64,000 nt of DNA from an uncultured Pelagibacteraceae bacterium (GTDB lineage Bacteria > Pseudomonadota > Alphaproteobacteria > Pelagibacterales > Pelagibacteraceae): contig CABZOF010000001.1 in assembly GCA_902527215.1 (NCBI GenBank), positions 354,501 through 418,500 of the forward strand. Direction: 5' to 3'. Below are positions 50,070 through 58,059 of the stretch, piece after piece. The position numbers and the translations under genes are program-made. How positions within the stretch are numbered: the stretch's first letter is position 1; the number at the start of each line of letters is the position of its first letter. A model generated the notes under the pieces. It was not told the DNA's origin, searched no databases, and saw nothing but the letters and a program-made list of their open reading frames with translations.

Positions 50070-50871
50070 AAAGAAGACTAAAAAAGTTGTTAAGAAAAAA
50101 GTTAAAAGTGTAAAAAAAAATATTAAAACAAAAAAGGTTGCTAAGTTAGCAAAAGTTAAAAAAGTAACTAAGGTATTAAATAAAAAAAAAATAGTAAAAG
50201 AGACAAAGAAGAAAGATAAAGATAAAGTTGAACTCAAAACTGATCCACTAAGAATACCAAAAAATAACGAGCAAAAACCTGAAATAAAAAAAGTAAAAAA
50301 ACAAGAGACTGAAAAAAGATTATTTAAGGCTAAAGATTATGTCGTTTATCCAAAACATGGAGTAGGACAGATTACGGAAACCAAAAAAATTAACATAGGT
50401 GGAATTGATGTTGAAACTTATATTCTAAAATTTGAAAAGGATAAGGCTAACGGTATGGTACCAGTAAATAAACAATCTCACTTAAGACCATTAGCGACGA
50501 TTAACCAAATTAATAAATGTGTAAGTATTCTGAAAAGTAAACCAAAAATAAAACGTTCAATGTGGAGTAGAAGAGCTCAAGAATATGAAGCGAAAATATC
50601 ATCTGGCAAAATCTATGATTTAGCAGAGGTTGTAAGAGATTTAAATAAAGGGGATGATATAATGATTGATCAATCTTATAGCGAGAGACAATTGTTCGAA
50701 AAAGCTTATGAAAGATTACTTACTGAATTTCAGATGGTGATGGGGTCAAGTATAGAAGATGCTCAAAAAAAACTTGATAAAGCTTTAAAGAGAAATCTAG
50801 AAAATCAAGTAAAGAAGGTTGAGGAAAAACTTGATACTGAAGAGCCAATTAATCAAGAATTAACAGAGTAA
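50038..50871 (+). CDS. CarD-family transcription regulator with long lysine-rich N-terminal tail
   Basis: The 277-residue protein has a CarD domain from about residue 95 ([17 protein letters not shown], then the RNA-polymerase-interacting beta domain and [10 protein letters not shown]), followed by the helical DNA-binding part ([16 protein letters not shown]). Residues 1-92 are lysine-rich and nearly free of aromatic residues, like a histone H1 tail. The first ATG lies inside fdxA (32-base overlap); a TTG at 50062 would remove eight residues but keep the tail. CarD binds RNA polymerase and stabilises open complexes at promoters. A hairpin follows the stop. Confidence 0.9.
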   Translation: MKNILKKILNKKKTKKVVKKKVKSVKKNIKTKKVAKLAKVKKVTKVLNKKKIVKETKKKDKDKVELKTDPLRIPKNNEQKPEIKKVKKQETEKRLFKAKDYVVYPKHGVGQITETKKINIGGIDVETYILKFEKDKANGMVPVNKQSHLRPLATINQINKCVSILKSKPKIKRSMWSRRAQEYEAKISSGKIYDLAEVVRDLNKGDDIMIDQSYSERQLFEKAYERLLTEFQMVMGSSIEDAQKKLDKALKRNLENQVKKVEEKLDTEEPINQELTE

Positions 50872-50909
50872 AAAAAAACGCTTCCCACGCAAGCGCCATG
50901 AGAAGCGTT
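50870..50909 (-). terminator. Rho-independent terminator for the lysine-rich microprotein gene
   Basis: AACGCTTC and GAAGCGTT form a perfect 8-base-pair stem (50902-50909 with 50877-50884) with a 17-base loop that can form a small inner GCG/CGC stem. On the minus strand the stem runs directly into a run of eight to nine T residues. The same stem on the plus strand, followed by ATTATTT, could also end the carD transcript, making it bidirectional. Confidence 0.8.
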
Positions 50910-50931
50910 ATTATTTAAAAAGAATACTAAA

Positions 50932-51015
50932 CTATCTTCTTTTTTTCTTCTTAGCTTTTTTCTTAGCTTTTTTCTTAGTTTTCTTTTTAGCAGCTTTTTT
51001 TCTTCTTTTAGCCAT
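50932..51015 (-). CDS. 27-residue lysine-rich microprotein
   Basis: An ATG at 51015, preceded by GGGAG with 6-base spacing, opens a 27-codon frame ending in TAG at 50934-50932. The product has 16 Lys and 4 Arg, five Ala, one Thr and the initiator Met, and no acidic or other hydrophobic residues; it starts MAKRRKKAAKKK and ends KKKKRR. It has its own promoter-like sequence, 5' stem-loop and terminator. It resembles histone H1-like tails and very small ribosome-associated basic proteins, and is likely to bind nucleic acid (inference). No family name is assigned. Confidence 0.75.
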   Translation of the reverse strand: MAKRRKKAAKKKTKKKAKKKAKKKKRR

Positions 51016-51037
51016 CTTTAGCTCCCTTTTTTTTATA

Positions 51038-51058
51038 AACGAATCTTTATGATTCGTT
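51038..51058 (-). promoter_or_regulatory. 5' stem-loop in the leader of the microprotein gene
   Basis: AACGAATC and GATTCGTT form a perfect 8-base-pair stem with a 5-base loop. From the promoter position the transcript should start near 51061, so this stem-loop would be at the very 5' end of the mRNA, about 22 bases before the start codon. Such 5' stem-loops can protect mRNA from decay. It might alternatively be the terminator of the upstream acyl-CoA synthetase gene, but its T run is interrupted. Confidence 0.55.
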
Positions 51059-51067
51059 AATAACTAA

Positions 51068-51096
51068 TTTTTATTTTTTTTGAATAGTTATGTCAA
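51068..51096 (-). promoter_or_regulatory. Sigma-70-type promoter for the lysine-rich microprotein gene
   Basis: On the minus strand a perfect TTGACA (-35, 51091-51096) is followed after 17 bases by TAAAAA (-10, 51068-51073). The predicted start of transcription is near 51061, about 45 bases upstream of the microprotein ATG. Spacing is optimal; the -10 box matches TATAAT at four of six positions. Confidence 0.6.
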
Positions 51097-51202
51097 ACAT
51101 ATAATTTTTTTGAGAATTAAAAAAAAATAATTTTTTTATATTTTTTATTAATTAAAAAAAAGTTAATTAAATCGCTATTAATAAAGTGTTTTTAAAAATA
51201 TT

Positions 51203-52903
51203 TTAATAAAGTTTTTCAAATTCATTTTTATATTTTTGAACAATTTTATATCTTTTAAGTTTTAGAGTTGGAGTTAGCATTCCATTTTCAATTGAAAATT
51301 TTTCATTAATTATAAAAAATTTTTTTATATTTTCTATTCTAGAAAGATTTTTGTTTATATTTTCTATTTCTTTCTCAATTTGATCATTAGTTACATTGAT
51401 ATTATCATCTGATAGAACTAATAATGCAACTAGATAGGGTTTATTGTCTCCATAAACAATTGATTGATCAATTAATTTAGAATTTAACAACTCGTTTTCA
51501 ATTTTAACTGGAGAAATATTATCTCCCCCAGGGGTAATCAAAATATCTTTTTTTCTGTCAGTAATTTTTAAATAACCATTCTCAAAAATGCCAATATCCC
51601 CAGTATGCAACCAACCATCTTTTAAAACTTTCTTAGTTTCTTCTTCATTATTCCAATAACCCAACATTACATTTTCACCTTTTACTAAAATTTCTCCATC
51701 TGAGGCTATTTTTACCTCATTTCCTTTAAACGGGGGTCCTACAGTCTCAACCCTAATATCATTAATTGGGTTGCAACTTACAACTGGAGAGGTCTCGGTT
51801 AATCCGTATCCTTGTAAGGTAGGAAGACCTATAGCATTTAAGAAAATACCAACTTCTTTATCAAGAGCTCCACCACCAGAAACGAAGGTTTTAAGCTCGC
51901 CTCCAAATTGACTTTTTATTTTTTTTCTTACAATTTTTTCTAATATATTATCAATTAATTTTTCTAAAATTGTTAAAGACTGTTTATTTATTTTTTTGGT
52001 TCCTAATGCTAACATTTTTAATATTAATTTTTTCTTTAAACCTGTTGCCTTGTTAAAGCTTGCATTTATCTTTTGAAATAAATTTTGGTAAAACCTAGGT
52101 ACTGCAGTCATTAATTGAGGTTTACAATCATTCATATTTTTAATTAATTTTTCAATACTTTCTGCATAGAATATTTTTGCTCCAACACTTATTTGAACAA
52201 ATTGAACAGTGTGTTCATATGAATGTGAGAGAGGCAACCAGGTTAAAAATCTGGTCTGATCTGTTAGCAAAGGTTTCAATATATCGAGTGCTCCATCACA
52301 ATTATTTAAAATACCACCGTGACTTAAGATTACACCTTTTGGGTTACCTTGTGTTCCTGAAGTATAAATAATACAAGCTGGATCCTCTCTTTTAATGGAT
52401 AAATCCGGTACATTTAAATCTTGATAATCTAAATTAGAAAATAATTTATTAACATTAATATAAGTATCACTGTCTGTATCTAATTCTTCAAAAGAAAATA
52501 TTTTAATAATAAAACTTTTATTTTTTATAATTTCTTTTACTTTATTAAATTGTTCCTGATTGGAAACAAAGATTAATTTTGGATTACAATTATCAATTAT
52601 ATATTCATAATCTTTCTCAGCATAAGTTGTATAAGCTGGCACAGTTATAGCTTCAGATAACATCACTGAAAGATCAGTTATAAACCACTCAGGTCTATTT
52701 TCAGATATTAATAAACATCTATCACCCTTATTTGCATATTTTTTAATTTCTGAAGAAAGTTTTTTAATTGAATGGAATGTTTTTTCCCATGTAAAATGAT
52801 TATTTGTATCTTTTAAAGATTTTAAAAGAATATTATTTTTTTTTTGTTTTTTATAATTAATAAAAAATAGTTCGACTAAATTATTGATATTTTGTGTACT
52901 CAT
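51203..52903 (-). CDS. Long-chain acyl-CoA synthetase (AMP-forming)
   Basis: The 566-residue adenylate-forming ligase activates fatty acids to acyl-CoA, probably at the inner membrane. Motifs: P-loop IIYTSGTQGNPKGVILSHGG, LPLSHSYEHTVQ, GYGLTETSPVVS, and DGWLHTGDIG with TDRKKDILITPGGDNISP. The shape matches FadD15-like bacterial enzymes, which lack the first residues of E. coli FadD. It stands alone between tRNA-Leu and the microprotein gene. The 187-base gap downstream holds the microprotein promoter and leader. Confidence 0.92.
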   Translation of the reverse strand: MSTQNINNLVELFFINYKKQKKNNILLKSLKDTNNHFTWEKTFHSIKKLSSEIKKYANKGDRCLLISENRPEWFITDLSVMLSEAITVPAYTTYAEKDYEYIIDNCNPKLIFVSNQEQFNKVKEIIKNKSFIIKIFSFEELDTDSDTYINVNKLFSNLDYQDLNVPDLSIKREDPACIIYTSGTQGNPKGVILSHGGILNNCDGALDILKPLLTDQTRFLTWLPLSHSYEHTVQFVQISVGAKIFYAESIEKLIKNMNDCKPQLMTAVPRFYQNLFQKINASFNKATGLKKKLILKMLALGTKKINKQSLTILEKLIDNILEKIVRKKIKSQFGGELKTFVSGGGALDKEVGIFLNAIGLPTLQGYGLTETSPVVSCNPINDIRVETVGPPFKGNEVKIASDGEILVKGENVMLGYWNNEEETKKVLKDGWLHTGDIGIFENGYLKITDRKKDILITPGGDNISPVKIENELLNSKLIDQSIVYGDNKPYLVALLVLSDDNINVTNDQIEKEIENINKNLSRIENIKKFFIINEKFSIENGMLTPTLKLKRYKIVQKYKNEFEKLY

Positions 52904-52910
52904 AAATTTT

Positions 52911-52997
52911 TGGTGGGCAAAGAGAGAATCGAACTCTCACAGTATTGCTACTATTGGATTTTGAGTCCAACGCGTCTACCAGTTCCGCCATTCGCCC
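52911..52997 (-). tRNA. tRNA-Leu (anticodon CAA)
   Basis: On the minus strand a class II tRNA: acceptor GGGCGAA paired to TTTGCCC (one G-T), D arm with GGTAGACGC, anticodon stem TTGGA/TCCAA around loop CTCAAAA (anticodon CAA, reading UUG), long variable arm, T arm GAGTTCGATTC, and encoded CCA. It lies 7 bases upstream of the acyl-CoA synthetase start on the same strand, so that gene's leader may overlap tRNA processing. Confidence 0.97.
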
Positions 52998-53054
52998 AAA
53001 ACTTAACATATTTTAATTCATAGTATTAAATTACTTATTATAATAAAAGAAAAT

Positions 53055-53663
53055 ATGTTTAAAGAACTTTACAATAAAACAATTAAACTTGCAGGTAACA
53101 AAAGATCTAAGTCTATTTTAGGATTTGTATCTTTTATTGAAAGTTTTATATTCCCAATACCACCAGATGTTTTGATAATTCCTATGACAATAGCTAGAAA
53201 GCATGAATGGATTAGAATTGCATTGATTGCAACTATTGGGTCTATTTTGGGAGCTTGTCTTGGATATCTTATTGGATATGTTTTCTTTAATGAAATTGGA
53301 CTAAAAATTTTTGAAATTTATGGTGTTGATGATACTTCATTTTTAAAAGATAAAGTCTCCTCAGAAGGTGGTGTTATTGCCTGGATAACTTTATTAGCAA
53401 TTGCTGGGTTTTCTCCTGTGCCTTTTAAGCTACTTACAATCACAAGTGGTTTTATAAACTTTAATATTTTGTATTTTATTATCATTTCTCTCGTAACAAG
53501 AGGATCGCGTTTTTTTTTAATAGCATTTTTAGTTGGAAACTTTGGACCTACAATGAAAAAAATTATTGAAAAAAAACTTCTTAAGTTCTCAATCTTTTTA
53601 TCGATTATTCTAATTATTCTTGCTTATTTTATATATAAATTTTTAAATAATTTTATTAATTAA
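53055..53663 (+). CDS. YqaA/DedA-family (VTT-domain) membrane protein
   Basis: The 202-residue integral membrane protein has about five hydrophobic segments and the VTT-type features: an early FIESFIFPIPPDVLIIPM re-entrant-like segment, GSILGACLGYLIGY, and GFSPVPFKLLTITSGF followed by VTRGSRFFL with the conserved Arg. DedA-related proteins are implicated in lipid-carrier scrambling and membrane homeostasis. It is first in a tight YqaA-dsbB-coq7 run (2 bases to dsbB). Confidence 0.85.
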   Translation: MFKELYNKTIKLAGNKRSKSILGFVSFIESFIFPIPPDVLIIPMTIARKHEWIRIALIATIGSILGACLGYLIGYVFFNEIGLKIFEIYGVDDTSFLKDKVSSEGGVIAWITLLAIAGFSPVPFKLLTITSGFINFNILYFIIISLVTRGSRFFLIAFLVGNFGPTMKKIIEKKLLKFSIFLSIILIILAYFIYKFLNNFIN

Positions 53664-53665
53664 AT

Positions 53666-54145
53666 ATGATCTTATTTCCTAATAGAAAAAATTTTTATTT
53701 AATTATTTTATCTATCTCATTAATTTCAATAATTTCAGCTTTATACGTTGAGTATATATTGCAGTTTCAACCATGTAAGTTATGTATTTATCAGAGGTTA
53801 CCTTACCTAGGTGCAATAATTGTAAGCTTTATAGGGTTTAATTATTCGAATAATGACCAAATTTTAATAGTTACAATTATGATATTTGCTTTGAGCACTA
53901 TACTATCTGGGTATCATTTTGGAATTGAGAATAGTATATTTGATGAGCTATCAGCCTGTACAAATGGTTCATCAGATATTTTAAATAAATCAAAATTACT
54001 AGAATCTCTTAACAAAACTATGCCTGTTAACTGTAAAGATGCTACTTTTAAAATTCTTGGAATTTCACTAGCGGCAATTAATACAATTTTATCAATTTTA
54101 ATTCTTATTTTTTCTATTAGAACGTTGGTCTATGAAAAAAACTAA
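53666..54145 (+). CDS. dsbB: Disulfide bond formation protein B
   Basis: The 159-residue inner-membrane protein has four transmembrane helices. The first periplasmic loop has the redox pair CKLC in LQFQPCKLCIYQRLPY, and the second loop carries DELSACTN with a later NCK. DsbB reoxidises DsbA and passes electrons to ubiquinone. It overlaps coq7, a ubiquinone-synthesis gene, by 14 bases. No DsbA is encoded in this window. Confidence 0.88.
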   Translation: MILFPNRKNFYLIILSISLISIISALYVEYILQFQPCKLCIYQRLPYLGAIIVSFIGFNYSNNDQILIVTIMIFALSTILSGYHFGIENSIFDELSACTNGSSDILNKSKLLESLNKTMPVNCKDATFKILGISLAAINTILSILILIFSIRTLVYEKN

Positions 54146-54665
54146 TAAAAAAAAATTAGAAGAATTTATAAGAGTAGATCACGCTGGTGAAAGAGGTGCA
54201 ATTAAAATTTATGAGGGTCAACTGCTTGCTTTAAATACTATTGTAAAAAATGATGATTTGAAACAAATTATTGGAGAAATGAAGAAGCATGAAGAGGAAC
54301 ATTCAAATTTTTTTGAGGATGAAATAGAAAAAAGAAATATAAAACCAACAAAGTTACTACCGTTATGGGATTTGCTTGGACTAGGTCTTGGATTTAGTTC
54401 AACGATACTTGGAAAAAAAGCAGCGATGTTATGTACAGCCTCTGTCGAGGAGGTAATAGATGAACATTATAAAAGCCAAATTGACCAGATAGAGGGAGAT
54501 GAAAAGGATTTAAAGGAAAAAATAATAAAATTTAGACAAGACGAATTAGACCATAAAGATATAGCCTACGAGAGGGGTGCTACAAAAAAAGGTGTTTATT
54601 CAATTATGGATAAAGTAATTAAAACTGGCTCTAAGGTTGCTATAAAAATCTCTGAAAAAATTTAG
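54132..54665 (+). CDS. coq7: 3-demethoxyubiquinol 3-hydroxylase
   Basis: The 177-residue carboxylate-bridged di-iron protein carries out the penultimate hydroxylation in ubiquinone synthesis. Iron ligand motifs: RVDHAGERGAIKIYEGQ with Glu, KKHEEEHSNFFEDEI, EEVIDEHY and DELDHKDIAYE, giving the two EXXH pairs. The protein is near the minimal family length. It overlaps dsbB, and its stop abuts the convergent HNH gene. Confidence 0.93.
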   Translation: MKKTNKKKLEEFIRVDHAGERGAIKIYEGQLLALNTIVKNDDLKQIIGEMKKHEEEHSNFFEDEIEKRNIKPTKLLPLWDLLGLGLGFSSTILGKKAAMLCTASVEEVIDEHYKSQIDQIEGDEKDLKEKIIKFRQDELDHKDIAYERGATKKGVYSIMDKVIKTGSKVAIKISEKI

Positions 54666-55235
54666 TTACGGTTCAAGTTCGACATCCCAATACAAATAGT
54701 CCATCCAACTTTTATGTAAAAAGTTAGGTGGGAAATTCTTTCCATTTTTATGAAGATCTTCTGTGGTAGGTTGAAAAGGCCATTGATTTAATGTCATACC
54801 TGAGTTCTTTATTAATCTTCCTCCCTTTTTAACATTACAGGAAGAACAAGCTGTTACAACATTATCCCAATTGGTTTTTCCACCTTTTGATCTTGGCAAT
54901 AAGTGATCAAAGGTTAATTCATTTTTACTTCCACAATATTGGCAGCTAAACTTATCTCTTAAAAATACGTTAAACCTTGTAAAGTTAGGATTTGATTGAG
55001 GTCTAATGTATGATTTAAGAGCAATTACACTTGGAAGTTTCATACTAAACGAAGGACTTCTGATTTGTCTGTCATAATAACTAACAATAGAAACTCTATC
55101 TAAGAAAACAGATTTAATTGAATCTTGCCAGCTCCACAATGAAAGTGGATAATAACTTAAAGGTCTATAATCTGCATTTAAAACTAACGCTGGACATTTT
55201 TCTAGCGATATACTTTGATCTGAGAGCTCAATCAT
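54666..55235 (-). CDS. HNH endonuclease
   Basis: The product of 189 residues is counted from the ATG at 55235; an ATG at 55250 would add 5. It has a C-terminal zinc-type HNH domain: CQYCGSK, then FDHLLPRSKGGKTNWDNVVTACSSCNVKKG, with two CxxC pairs and the catalytic His. The N-terminal PALVLNADYRPLSYYPLSLW belongs to a group of cellular HNH proteins common in Alphaproteobacteria and Cyanobacteria. These are probably housekeeping nucleases rather than mobile elements; the biological role is unknown. Confidence 0.88.
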   Translation of the reverse strand: MIELSDQSISLEKCPALVLNADYRPLSYYPLSLWSWQDSIKSVFLDRVSIVSYYDRQIRSPSFSMKLPSVIALKSYIRPQSNPNFTRFNVFLRDKFSCQYCGSKNELTFDHLLPRSKGGKTNWDNVVTACSSCNVKKGGRLIKNSGMTLNQWPFQPTTEDLHKNGKNFPPNFLHKSWMDYLYWDVELEP

Positions 55236-55296
55236 AATTAAAACATACATTAAATATATTTTTTATCAACTTTACTAATTGTATATTAAGTATTTA

Positions 55297-55953
55297 TTAA
55301 TTAATTATATTTCTTTTAATAAAGTTTAATGCCGCACTTGATGCTTCCATAGGTATATGGTGATCACAGTTTTTAATCATTAAAGTTTCAATTTTAATTT
55401 TATTTCTTATAAAAAAATCTTCAGCCTCAAGTAAATTGCTTGGGGGGACGATTGGATCATTTTCACCATGTATCATTAAAATATTAGTTTTATTTTTAAT
55501 TCTTGGAGAAAGGTCTTTCATATTTATGATTCTTCCAGAAAACCCTACAATACAACTAAATTCTTTTTCTGATGTTAGACCAACATTTAATGACATCATA
55601 CATCCTTGACTGAAACCAGAAACACAAATTTGTGAATATTCTAAATTAAAATAATTACTTACTTCTGAAATATAACCGTTTAAAACATTTTCTGCCCCTT
55701 TTGACTCTTGAAGAGTATATTCTGGATCTTCATTATTTAAATCAAACCATTGAAAGCCAGTTGGATTTATGCTGCAAACTTCATGTGCATCAGGACATAA
55801 AAAAACTGTATTTTTTAAAAATCTTTTCCAATTTAATGTAAGCATACTGATATCTTTTCCATCACCTCCATATCCATGAAGTAAAATTACTGCACTTTTA
55901 ACTTTCTCATTATTTTCTGGTTTTATTATTGTTGTATTTAACGAAAATTTCAT
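55297..55953 (-). CDS. Phospholipase/carboxylesterase-family hydrolase
   Basis: The 218-residue alpha/beta hydrolase starts at the ATG that overlaps the TlpA stop as ATGA. It has the oxyanion region ILLHGYGGDGKD, nucleophile elbow GFSQGCMMS, catalytic Asp in HGENDPIVP and His in NCDHHIP. This is the acyl-protein-thioesterase/carboxylesterase (abhydrolase_2) family. No signal peptide, so cytoplasmic. Substrate unknown. Confidence 0.88.
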   Translation of the reverse strand: MKFSLNTTIIKPENNEKVKSAVILLHGYGGDGKDISMLTLNWKRFLKNTVFLCPDAHEVCSINPTGFQWFDLNNEDPEYTLQESKGAENVLNGYISEVSNYFNLEYSQICVSGFSQGCMMSLNVGLTSEKEFSCIVGFSGRIINMKDLSPRIKNKTNILMIHGENDPIVPPSNLLEAEDFFIRNKIKIETLMIKNCDHHIPMEASSAALNFIKRNIIN

Positions 55954-56480
55954 AAAATTTTTATTAACCAATCAAGTAAAGATTTATCATTAAAGTCAAT
56001 ATACCCAACAATTCTCCCAACTTCAAAACCATTTCGGTCTATTAGAATTGTTGTTGGCAATCCCCTTAGTTTAAACAACTGTGAAAACTCTGGTCCAGAT
56101 CCTGTAAAAATATCTAAATTTTTAATTTTGATTTCATCAAAAAATACTTTTGATTTTTTGTAGCTTTCGCCACCGATATTAATTGGAATAATATTAATAT
56201 TTTTAAATTCATTTAAAGTTTTAAGTTTATCCAAAGATGGCATCTCTTTTTTACAAGGAGCACACCAAGTGGCCCAGAAATTTATTATTAATGGGTATGA
56301 TTTATAATCATTTAAACTTACTTTTTGGCCATCAGATTTAATAAATTCTATATTTTCAATTTTTTTCTTGTCTTTATGTACTATAAGATTCTTAATTTCA
56401 GGACGCTCTATTGAATATGAGACGCTAGATGATATTAAGTAAAATATTATTATAAGATAATTAAAAAAAATGATTTTCAT
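55950..56480 (-). CDS. TlpA/ResA-type thioredoxin-like protein
   Basis: The 176-residue protein has an N-terminal hydrophobic signal or anchor (IIFFNYLIIIFYLISSSVSYS) and a periplasmic thioredoxin-like domain with the redox motif FWATWCAPCKKEMPSL (about residues 85-100) and cis-Pro LPTTILIDRNG. Such proteins reduce periplasmic disulfides, for example in cytochrome c assembly. In Alphaproteobacteria this gene is typically divergent from argH, as here with 23 bases between starts. Confidence 0.9.
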   Translation of the reverse strand: MKIIFFNYLIIIFYLISSSVSYSIERPEIKNLIVHKDKKKIENIEFIKSDGQKVSLNDYKSYPLIINFWATWCAPCKKEMPSLDKLKTLNEFKNINIIPINIGGESYKKSKVFFDEIKIKNLDIFTGSGPEFSQLFKLRGLPTTILIDRNGFEVGRIVGYIDFNDKSLLDWLIKIL

Positions 56481-56503
56481 AAAATCTGTAACAATTAAAT
56501 ATC

Positions 56504-57892
56504 ATGGGTAAAAATAAAAACAATCAACCAATTTGGAACACTAGAATTAAAAAGGAAAAAGCAAACCTTTTTAAAAAGGTTGGTGGATCAATTTCGATCG
56601 ATAAAAGATTATTTAGAGAGGATATTGAAGCTTCAGTTGTGCATGTTGAGATGTTGTTTAGACAAAAAATTATAAATTTTAAAATTAAAAATAAAATAGT
56701 ATGGGGTTTAAATAGAATTAAGAACGAAATTATAAAAAAAAAATTTATTTTTGACGACAAGCTTGAGGATATTCATATGAATATAGAACACAGACTCTTT
56801 GAACTAATTGGAGAAGACGCGGGGTATATTCACACTGCAAGATCAAGAAATGATCAGGTTATCACAGATTTTAAAATTTGGTTAAGAAATGCTAATAAAG
56901 AAATCGTTAAAAACATTGATGCAACAATTAAAAATATTTTAAAAAAAGCAGAAAAAAATATTGAAACAGTTATGCCTGGTTTTACGCACCTTAAAAATGC
57001 ACAACCAGTTTCTTTTGCTCATTATTTAATGGCGTACTTGGAAATGTTTAACAGAGATAAAAAAAGATTTAAAAACAATTTAGAGAGCCTTAATGAAAAT
57101 CCACTTGGTGTAGCTGCTTTAACAGGTACATCTTTTAAAATTGATAGATTTTATACTTCAAAAAAATTAGGTTTCGACAGGCCAACTAAAAACTCAATTG
57201 ATACTGTTTCTGATAGAGATTTTGTAATTGATTTTCTATATTCTTGCTCTGCATGTGCTGTTCATATCTCTAGGATTGCAGAGGATTTTATCATCTGGAA
57301 TTCAGATGCTTTTAAACTTATTAATTTGAATGATAAAATTGTAACTGGATCATCGATTATGCCTCAAAAAAAAAATCCTGATCCTCTAGAATATTTAAGA
57401 GGTAAAACAGGTTTCATGTTTGGAAATCTATTTTCTATGCTTACAACATTAAAAGGGTTGCCTCTTTCTTATTTTAAGGATTTGCAAGATGATAAAGAAA
57501 TTGTTTTTAAATCATTTGATCAATTAAAAAATTCCTTAATTATATTAAATGATGTTCTTAAAAATTTTTCACCAGATAAAAAAAGAATGATTGAACTTGC
57601 AGAAAGTGGATATATTACAGCAACTGATTTAGCAGATTATATGGTAAGAGAATTAAATTATCCATTTAGAAAAGCTTATTTACAAACGGCTAAAATAATA
57701 AATTTTGCTGAAAAAAATAAAAAAAAATTATCAGAGCTGTCAATAAAAGAGTTAAATAAAATTGAAAAAGGTTTAACCTCAGATGTTCTAAAAGTATTTG
57801 AACTAAAAAAATCCGTTAATTCTAAAGTTTCTTATGGCGGAACTTCTTTCGACAACATTAAGAAGATGATATTAAGTTACAAAAAGAAATAA
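56504..57892 (+). CDS. argH: Argininosuccinate lyase
   Basis: The 462-residue enzyme of the fumarase/aspartase superfamily cleaves argininosuccinate to arginine and fumarate. Visible are HTARSRNDQV, GFTHLKNAQPVSFAHYL and the superfamily signature GSSIMPQKKNPDP. Length is typical. It is followed after 2 bases by a small lipoprotein gene and then lysA, a recurring alphaproteobacterial order. Confidence 0.96.
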   Translation: MGKNKNNQPIWNTRIKKEKANLFKKVGGSISIDKRLFREDIEASVVHVEMLFRQKIINFKIKNKIVWGLNRIKNEIIKKKFIFDDKLEDIHMNIEHRLFELIGEDAGYIHTARSRNDQVITDFKIWLRNANKEIVKNIDATIKNILKKAEKNIETVMPGFTHLKNAQPVSFAHYLMAYLEMFNRDKKRFKNNLESLNENPLGVAALTGTSFKIDRFYTSKKLGFDRPTKNSIDTVSDRDFVIDFLYSCSACAVHISRIAEDFIIWNSDAFKLINLNDKIVTGSSIMPQKKNPDPLEYLRGKTGFMFGNLFSMLTTLKGLPLSYFKDLQDDKEIVFKSFDQLKNSLIILNDVLKNFSPDKKRMIELAESGYITATDLADYMVRELNYPFRKAYLQTAKIINFAEKNKKKLSELSIKELNKIEKGLTSDVLKVFELKKSVNSKVSYGGTSFDNIKKMILSYKKK

Positions 57893-57894
57893 CT

Positions 57895-58059
57895 ATGATC
57901 AAAAAAGTAACTTTAATTACAATTTGCCTAATTTTAATAACTTCATGTGGTAGAAAAAATGATCCAAAGTATGAGGCATCATTAAATAATAATGTTCTGA
58001 AATCTAAAAATATTAATAAGATATTTAAAATGACAAAAAAAGATGAAATATATCAATAA
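57895..58059 (+). CDS. Small lipoprotein, LptM/YifL-like
   Basis: A 54-residue frame begins with ATG 2 bases after argH. It has a lysine-bearing N-terminus, a hydrophobic stretch LITICLILITSC ending in a lipobox (ITS-Cys18), then CGRKNDP and a short polar tail. The lipobox and the Cys-Gly-x-Lys start match the family of tiny lipoproteins encoded next to lysA/dapF, including E. coli LptM, which helps LptD maturation. The position argH-lipoprotein-lysA supports the call. The last 17 bases overlap lysA. Confidence 0.8.
   Translation: MIKKVTLITICLILITSCGRKNDPKYEASLNNNVLKSKNINKIFKMTKKDEIYQ

Noticed and set aside
49965-50237. Phe-rich frame on the minus strand opposite the CarD tail
   Set aside because: It is the antisense image of the lysine codons AAA/AAG (TTT/CTT = Phe/Leu) and has no ribosome binding site.
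54666-55235. HNH protein as a homing or restriction endonuclease
   Set aside because: There is no intron, intein or methylase partner, and the protein belongs to a widespread single-copy chromosomal HNH group.
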